NCBI GenBank assembly: GCA_036397975.1
Contig: DASWHW010000115.1
Coordinates: 1-17,249 of the forward strand
Direction of reading: 5' to 3'
Length of the DNA: 17,249 nt
From: SZUA-287 sp036397975
GTDB taxonomy: Bacteria; Bacteroidota; Ignavibacteria; UBA10030; UBA6906
Shown here: piece by piece, positions 12,886 through 17,249 of the stretch
Layout of the letters: the number at the start of each line of letters is the position of its first letter
How positions within the stretch are numbered: position 1 is the stretch's first letter
Made by a program: the position numbers and the translations under genes
Notes under the pieces: model-generated
The model's database searches: none
What the model was told of the DNA's origin: nothing
What the model saw: the letters and a program-made list of their open reading frames with translations, nothing else

Positions 12886-15153
12886 TTACAAGATATCTAT
12901 CTGTCGTTGCAGGTCTACGCTGTTGCCCATTTTATCCTTCATGCGGATTGTGAGGAGGTGTGTTCCTTTTGCGAGTGGCTCTTGCGCGATGTAGGAAGCC
13001 CGGTGGTGCTCTCCATCTATTTCCGGCACAACAAATTCGCCGTCAATGTACATTTTTAGCTCGTTATATTCAACGCCGGATAGATCATCGCTGAACGAGA
13101 ATGATACCGACGGTCGTGTTTTTGTAATTTTTCGAATCCGGACATTGGTGATGCGTGGCGGGATATCGTCTGTGAGAATCCCAATCGTGTTAATATCGTA
13201 TCGCATGCTTGCTGCCAACCCGTTTGTCGAGTCCCCCCGAGCGACGAGCTGATCATCGAAGTACAGGCCTTGTCCTCTTCTCATTGAATCGATCCGCACT
13301 TCAACGTTCAGCGGCTGTTGAAGAACAGTCCGGAGCGGAGAAAGATCGTAGATGATTCCCTGTTTAGTGAGCGATTTCGAAACCTGCAAGAAGAACGTTT
13401 TCAATGCGGTTGAAGGGACGTATGACAAACGCAATTGTCCGCCATCGATAAGCAGGGTGTCGGCTCGCCCTGCAATGATCGGATAAATACTAAACTCTTC
13501 CAGGCCATAAACCTCGTTTCCATTGATAAGCGCGTCAACAACGAAGCGGCGAGCGCCAGAATACGTTTCGAGAGGGCGAAATACAACCACGTACTCATTC
13601 ACGTCTTTGGGTTGAAGGACGAGCTCTCTTCGATGTTCGCCTTCGTACAACATCGCCGTAGGGGCTACATCGAAGACCTCGTCGGTCGTAACTATAATCC
13701 GAACAAACTCTCGTCCTATTTCCCGTGTCACCGTAATTCTACCGGGTTTTCCCTGTGGAGGGGAAAGAAACTTAATAAGCGGGAGAGACTGTGAACCCCA
13801 TTTGTTTTCTGCAATGATCTTCAGAACTTCAACGTGGTTTGCCCTGAGCGGGATACTGATCGAGTCCCCCTTCTTTCGTTCGTCAACCTTATAGGTTATC
13901 CGGCGCCACTTCTTGGATGTCAATGTTTTTGCGGAGATATGGATCTTCTCGAGATTCTCTGCAGGGAGAAGGGAGCCCCGTAATGTGCTTCCTTCGATCT
14001 CAAGGTGAGGAGCCGGAGGGTGATTGAAGATGACAGTTGCTGTCAGTTCGGATTCATTGTTGCAGATATCGCTCGAAACGATTCGAAGTCGATGTGGCCC
14101 TGGAACAAATCTCTCAGACCAGACTACACCACTCGTATCTCCTCGAGGTCGATAGAAAGGAAGAGCATTTGGGGAATCAACATAGAGCCTTTCGAATTTG
14201 CCCGCCCCGTCCAACAAGAAATCGGGTTCGTAATAGAGTTGAATTTGGTGTGCGTCGTCGTTTGGTGCACGGTCTAATTTTACTTCAAACAAAAGAGAAT
14301 CATCGATAAAAAGGCGATGACGATAGACCCCACGCATCCAGAACTCCGCGCTGCGATCACGCGCACTTACTGCAAACCCGACCCTCCCGGTGATATGAAT
14401 TGGTTGCGAGAGTTTGAATTTTTTTGCTGAAAGAGTTTTAGGTTTGTAGGTACGCGAACCCCAGTCGCCATCCACTGCCGAGGCCGCGTCAAGAGGTACG
14501 ACTCCGAGCTTGTAGATAGTGGGAGGAATTTGATCCTTCACCAACACATTTTCGCCAAGCAACGGATTTACAAAATTATTGTTCGGGTCCCGAATTTCAA
14601 AATGGAGATGCGGCGATCCAGCGCCCGTTTCACCGCTGTAGCCGATCACGTCTCCTTTCCTGACGGGGTATTCGTCCGGGGAGCACGCAATGGTGACGGG
14701 GTAACGTTCCTTCAGTTTCTGCTCCCGGTGCACTCGCTCATTCAGGGTTGGACTGAATCGGTCCAAGTGGGCATAAGTAGTCTGGTATCCGTCCGCGTGC
14801 CGTAAATAAAGGATCTTTCCATAGCCGACCGGGCTGACGCGAATCTTTTCAACGAAACCATTGCGGGACGCGTAAACTTTAAAACCAGTTCGAGTTCCGG
14901 TTCCGATATCAATTCCTCCATGAAAATGCGTTGCTCGATATTCCGCAAACGTCGATGTAATTTTCGGTCCCGCATCGATTGGCCACGCATAGTCGCCGAG
15001 GTCTGTTGCGATTGTATCATAGAGTGTGGCGATCGAAGGAGGGACAGGAGATGTTGGAGGCGGGGGGAGGACAGCTATCGTCCGGGGTACAAAGAAGGTG
15101 CAAAATCCACAAACTGCCAGCAACACGACATACTTCAACGCTTGATCCTTCAT
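12886..15153 (-). CDS. M23 family envelope peptidase with long beta-rich C-terminus
   Basis: This 755-residue exported protein has an N-terminal hydrophobic signal (about 7-27), a Pro-rich linker (29-39) and an M23 (LytM/lysostaphin-type) domain at about 60-200. The zinc ligands His78 and Asp82 (HFHGGID), His129 (TYAHL) and His182/His184 (PHLHFE) are all present, so it should be an active endopeptidase on peptidoglycan cross-links rather than a degenerate regulator. The remaining 550 residues have no catalytic motif. They look like several beta-sandwich modules, ending in an Ig-like segment (about 685-755, FSDDLSGVEY at 694-703) of the kind used for binding or assembly. The ATG is 5 nt after the ParA stop. 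GGTGAT, 9 nt upstream, and a closer GAGG lie within the 3' end and stop of parA. Family call firm; substrate peptide and partner unknown. Confidence 0.9.
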   Translation of the reverse strand: MKDQALKYVVLLAVCGFCTFFVPRTIAVLPPPPTSPVPPSIATLYDTIATDLGDYAWPIDAGPKITSTFAEYRATHFHGGIDIGTGTRTGFKVYASRNGFVEKIRVSPVGYGKILYLRHADGYQTTYAHLDRFSPTLNERVHREQKLKERYPVTIACSPDEYPVRKGDVIGYSGETGAGSPHLHFEIRDPNNNFVNPLLGENVLVKDQIPPTIYKLGVVPLDAASAVDGDWGSRTYKPKTLSAKKFKLSQPIHITGRVGFAVSARDRSAEFWMRGVYRHRLFIDDSLLFEVKLDRAPNDDAHQIQLYYEPDFLLDGAGKFERLYVDSPNALPFYRPRGDTSGVVWSERFVPGPHRLRIVSSDICNNESELTATVIFNHPPAPHLEIEGSTLRGSLLPAENLEKIHISAKTLTSKKWRRITYKVDERKKGDSISIPLRANHVEVLKIIAENKWGSQSLPLIKFLSPPQGKPGRITVTREIGREFVRIIVTTDEVFDVAPTAMLYEGEHRRELVLQPKDVNEYVVVFRPLETYSGARRFVVDALINGNEVYGLEEFSIYPIIAGRADTLLIDGGQLRLSYVPSTALKTFFLQVSKSLTKQGIIYDLSPLRTVLQQPLNVEVRIDSMRRGQGLYFDDQLVARGDSTNGLAASMRYDINTIGILTDDIPPRITNVRIRKITKTRPSVSFSFSDDLSGVEYNELKMYIDGEFVVPEIDGEHHRASYIAQEPLAKGTHLLTIRMKDKMGNSVDLQRQIDIL

Positions 15154-15158
15154 CTACC

Positions 15159-15992
15159 TCATATCACCGTTTGCGTCTGCGGAGCAGCAGCCTGTACAAT
15201 CGATGGCTCGATTTTCAATGTTTGTTCTTCGCGTGTGTGTGCAATGATCTCTCTTGCGAGGGTAAGGTAGGCAACGGAACCGCGTGAGTTCACTTTGTAC
15301 ATAATTGCTGCTTTCCCGTAGAAGCTTGCTTCCCCTAGTGATATGTTTTTTGGTATGAATGTTCTGAACATATGCCGACGATACTTTGCTTGCAATTCCC
15401 TCATCGTTATGTCAGTGACTCGGGTGTTCGGTTCATGCATGGTAATCAAGATCCCTTCAACCTGAAGATTCTTGTTGGCAACCTCGCGAATCCACGCGAG
15501 ATACGTAAACAGTTTGTCGACTGCATCAAGCGCAAAGTGGCCGGATTTGACAGGCATCAGCACTGAGTCTGCGGCTGTAAGGGCATTCGTCGAAAGGCCA
15601 CGCAAAACGGGGGGACAATCCAGAATGATATAATCGTAATGATGGACAATCCCGCGAAGAAAATTTTTCAGCATTGAGCGGTTGTCGGCAAGGCGTGTGA
15701 GTCGCTCTTCGGCATGCAACGATTGTACGTTTATCGGGATGATATCGAGGAATGAAAGTTCAGTCTTGTGGATCGCAGACTGGATGCCAGCGACGAAGTT
15801 AAATACCTCGTACAATCCCGCCTTGATAGTTCCGTTGGTGAATCCGAGAGAGAGGCCCGAAGCACCGAACGTATCCATATCGATAAGCAACGTCCGTTGC
15901 TCGGCGACGGCGAGACTTGCTGCAAGATTAACAGCGGTAGTAGTCTTTCCGACCCCTCCTTTTGGGAGGGCCACCGCGATTATTTTTGCCAT
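15159..15992 (-). CDS. Orphan ParA/MinD-type ATPase
   Basis: This 277-residue cytoplasmic P-loop ATPase belongs to the ParA/Soj/MinD group, whose members move chromosomes, plasmids or protein cargos along nucleoid or membrane gradients. The deviant Walker A box is KGGVGKTT (11-18, signature Lys11 and catalytic Lys16), Asp38 and Asp40 sit in IDMD, and Walker B is ILDCPP (123-128). I chose the ATG at 15990-15992, where this family normally begins, with AAAGGA 10 nt upstream. A longer frame starts at a TTG at 16016 and adds eight residues without support. There is no parB, parS-like repeat or MinC/MinE gene nearby, and no amphipathic MinD-type tail is evident: the C-terminus is Gln/Ala/Pro-rich. 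It is followed 5 nt later by the M23 gene. The cargo is unknown. Confidence 0.88.
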   Translation of the reverse strand: MAKIIAVALPKGGVGKTTTAVNLAASLAVAEQRTLLIDMDTFGASGLSLGFTNGTIKAGLYEVFNFVAGIQSAIHKTELSFLDIIPINVQSLHAEERLTRLADNRSMLKNFLRGIVHHYDYIILDCPPVLRGLSTNALTAADSVLMPVKSGHFALDAVDKLFTYLAWIREVANKNLQVEGILITMHEPNTRVTDITMRELQAKYRRHMFRTFIPKNISLGEASFYGKAAIMYKVNSRGSVAYLTLAREIIAHTREEQTLKIEPSIVQAAAPQTQTVI

Positions 15993-16002
15993 GGCTGGTG
16001 AA

Positions 16003-16008
16003 TCCTTT
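16003..16008 (-). promoter_or_regulatory. Shine-Dalgarno site supporting the ParA start at 15992
   Basis: On the minus strand AAAGGA lies 10 nt before the ATG at 15992, slightly longer than ideal. The alternative TTG at 16016 has no comparable site. Confidence 0.4.
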
Positions 16009-16056
16009 GCGATCAATGATCATCGGATCCCACGCGCCCATTCCATCTACGTTTCT

Positions 16057-16719
16057 TTAAGCGGCATGTTCCACGTGCACACGCAGAGTTCCAACCGATT
16101 CAAGTTTGGCTTCCAGAATGTCCCCGGGTACAACTGCACCAACACCTTCCGGTGTTCCGGTAAAAATGAGATCCCCTTGCTCTAGAGTAAAGATAGATGA
16201 CAAATATGATACCACATGATCTATAGAGAAGATCATCTTGTTTGTGTTTGAATTCTGTCGGATTTTGCCATTTACGGAGAGAGACAACGACAACTCACTT
16301 GGATTCGGAACTGCACTTTTTTCCACTATTGTAGAAATAGGAGCAGAAGTGTCAAACCCTTTTGCCACGCTCCATGGCAGGCCACGTTTTTTTGCCTCGG
16401 TCTGAACATCCCTCAGTGTCATGTCAAGACCTACCGCGTAGCCGGCGATATGATCCCATGCATCCTTCAGGGCAATGTTCCGGCACTCTTTCCCAATAAG
16501 AACAACGAGTTCTACTTCGTGATGGAGTTCGCTGGAGAACGAAGGGATTTTGATGCCGCCGCCATCCGCGAGCAGAGCGGTTGATGGCTTGAGGAACACG
16601 ATGGGGAATTCAGGGAGTTCACTGTCCATTTCCCGAGCGTGTTCTGCGTAGTTTCTTCCTAGACACAGGATCTTCCCTACACCAACCGCATTTCCTGAAC
16701 GTAGGGTTACTGTTCTCAT
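16057..16719 (-). CDS. Fumarylacetoacetate hydrolase-family enzyme (FAHD1-like)
   Basis: This 220-residue cytoplasmic enzyme is of the compact FAH type, in which a divalent metal holds a 1,3-dicarbonyl or oxoacid substrate for C-C cleavage or decarboxylation. Motifs are GRNYAEHARE (21-30), with His27 and Glu30 in the positions of the FAHD1 catalytic dyad; metal ligands Glu68 and Glu70 (HHEVEL) and Asp99 (GLDMTLRD); Lys120 in WSVAKGFD; and FTGTPEGVG (186-194). Activities known in this subgroup are acylpyruvate hydrolysis and oxaloacetate decarboxylation. I chose the ATG at 16717-16719, which gives the usual family length. The frame extends to an ATG at 16767 (236 residues), but the extra part is hydrophobic and cysteine-containing, unlike family members. 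No aromatic catabolism gene is adjacent. It diverges from purM. The substrate is open. Confidence 0.88.
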   Translation of the reverse strand: MRTVTLRSGNAVGVGKILCLGRNYAEHAREMDSELPEFPIVFLKPSTALLADGGGIKIPSFSSELHHEVELVVLIGKECRNIALKDAWDHIAGYAVGLDMTLRDVQTEAKKRGLPWSVAKGFDTSAPISTIVEKSAVPNPSELSLSLSVNGKIRQNSNTNKMIFSIDHVVSYLSSIFTLEQGDLIFTGTPEGVGAVVPGDILEAKLESVGTLRVHVEHAA

Positions 16720-16726
16720 GCAAGGA

Positions 16727-16732
16727 ATTATA
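16727..16732 (-). promoter_or_regulatory. Possible -10 box close to the FAH gene start
   Basis: On the minus strand a perfect TATAAT lies 7 nt before the ATG at 16719, with no good -35 at 16-19 nt upstream and no Shine-Dalgarno site before the ATG. If used, the transcript would begin at or next to the ATG (leaderless). A chance match in AT-rich intergenic DNA is equally likely. Confidence 0.22.
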
Positions 16733-16815
16733 AGTGTAGTGCAATATAACATTGGATGGAGAATCATTCAAGCGAAATGGAGATTCTCAGAAGAAAATTT
16801 CCGGAAAAACCTATA

Positions 16816-16844
16816 TTGCAATTAGAGTAAATAATGTCTACTAT
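16816..16844 (+). promoter_or_regulatory. Candidate sigma70-like promoter for purM
   Basis: TTGCAA (16816-16821), a 17-nt spacer and TACTAT (16839-16844) match the -35 and -10 consensus at four of six positions each with optimal spacing. Transcription would start near 16851, leaving a leader of about 35 nt. It lies in the intergenic gap between the divergent FAH and purM genes, correctly oriented for purM. I see no purine riboswitch fold in so short a leader. Confidence 0.4.
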
Positions 16845-16885
16845 TGGCCAAAGCAATTCAAAATCTCTAACACGTTGTACTTCTC

Positions 16886-17249
16886 TTGGGTCTTACCTAC
16901 GCTCGCTCGGGCGTCAACATTGCCGATGGTGATGACTTTGTCCGTCGCATCAAAAAATCTGTTCGACCCACCTTTTCGAAGGCGGTCCTCAGCGACATAG
17001 GTGCGTTCGGTGCTTTCTACGATGCACGTTTTGAAGGGTATCGACACCCGGTGCTCGTCTCAAGTGTTGATGGAGTTGGGACAAAGCTATTGGTTGCCCA
17101 GAGAATGAACCGGCACGACACCGTCGGTCAGGATCTTGTGAACCACTGCGTAAATGACATTCTCGCGTGTGGTGCGCGGCCGCTTTTCTTTCTGGATTAC
17201 TTTGCAACCGGCCGCCTTGAGCCTGTTGCCGCAGCTTCTCTCTTGCAGG
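16886..17249 (+). CDS. purM: Phosphoribosylformylglycinamidine cyclo-ligase, N-terminal part
   Basis: The frame from a TTG at 16886 is open for 121 codons to the window edge. It reads LGLTYARSGVNIADGDDF, then HPVLVSSVDGVGTKL, MNRHDTVGQDLV, CVNDILACGARPLFFLDY and FATGRLEP, the classic N-terminal half of PurM (AIR synthase), which closes the imidazole ring in step five of purine synthesis using ATP. The DGVGTK loop (about residues 63-68) and the VNDI/GA-x-P-LFFLDYFATG segment are the ATP/substrate-binding landmarks, and all are present. No ATG is available in frame: TAA at 16868-16870 closes it, and only HVVLLLG-type codons lie before TTG. TTG therefore fits best, exactly where family proteins begin (MxxTYxxAGV). 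The C-terminal half lies outside the window. Confidence 0.9.
   Translation, partial: MGLTYARSGVNIADGDDFVRRIKKSVRPTFSKAVLSDIGAFGAFYDARFEGYRHPVLVSSVDGVGTKLLVAQRMNRHDTVGQDLVNHCVNDILACGARPLFFLDYFATGRLEPVAAASLLQ

Noticed and set aside
16011..16026. Small palindromes (TGATCA and ATGATCAT) between FAH and ParA.
   Set aside because: Short palindromes of this size occur by chance; they are not repeated or placed at a visible promoter, and do not look like parS sites.
1..17249. Search by eye for CRISPR repeats, tRNA genes, transposases, phage genes and defence islands.
   Set aside because: No regularly spaced repeats, cloverleaf-like segments, terminal inverted repeats or recognisable mobile/defence proteins were seen. 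Almost all DNA is covered by the genes listed.

Overview
The window looks like chromosomal DNA from a member of the Bacteroidota/Chlorobiota/Ignavibacteriota assemblage (FCB group). The best evidence is the secreted nuclease at 3898-5559. It ends in a type IX secretion (T9SS) type A sorting domain with the NYPNPFNPST signature and a terminal K-x-x-x-LLK-type tail, common in Ignavibacteria-like and Kapabacteria-like genomes. Moderate GC, ATGA gene overlaps and large secreted peptidases fit this. I cannot fix the genus. I see no insertion sequence, phage gene, CRISPR array, tRNA or rRNA.

Layout. A C-terminal gene fragment of unknown identity lies at the left edge (1-138, +). It is followed by a membrane-bound class III nucleotide cyclase (325-1428, +), which converges on a long co-directional minus-strand run. 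Read in transcription order from the right, the run is: FAH-family hydrolase (16719-16057), orphan ParA-type ATPase (15992-15159), M23 envelope peptidase (15153-12886), valyl-tRNA synthetase (12847-10094), secreted M28 peptidase (10061-8466), periplasmic PqqL-like M16 peptidase (8360-5556), T9SS-secreted endonuclease I (5559-3898), membrane-anchored rhodanese (3887-3411), MauE/DoxX-like membrane protein (3414-2917) and GlcD-like flavoprotein dehydrogenase (2920-1502). The 5' part of purM starts at 16886 on the + strand and runs off the right edge, divergent from the FAH gene.

How the genes fit together. M16, endonuclease, rhodanese, MauE and GlcD form a tight five-gene unit with three 4-nt ATGA overlaps and one 10-nt gap. 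A candidate promoter in the 105-nt gap before M16 may drive it. The M28, M16 and nuclease genes suggest extracytoplasmic breakdown of protein and nucleic acid. The rhodanese, MauE and GlcD genes form a separate redox/sulfur-like membrane module. ParA and the M23 peptidase are 5 nt apart, which suggests a link between an intracellular positioning ATPase and cell-wall remodelling. valS and purM are housekeeping genes.

I did not find a clear new defence or mobile system. The best leads are the ParA-M23 pair and the coupled rhodanese-MauE-GlcD module. Both are inferences from gene order and motifs. No gap between genes exceeds 300 nt; the longest are 139-324 and 16720-16885.
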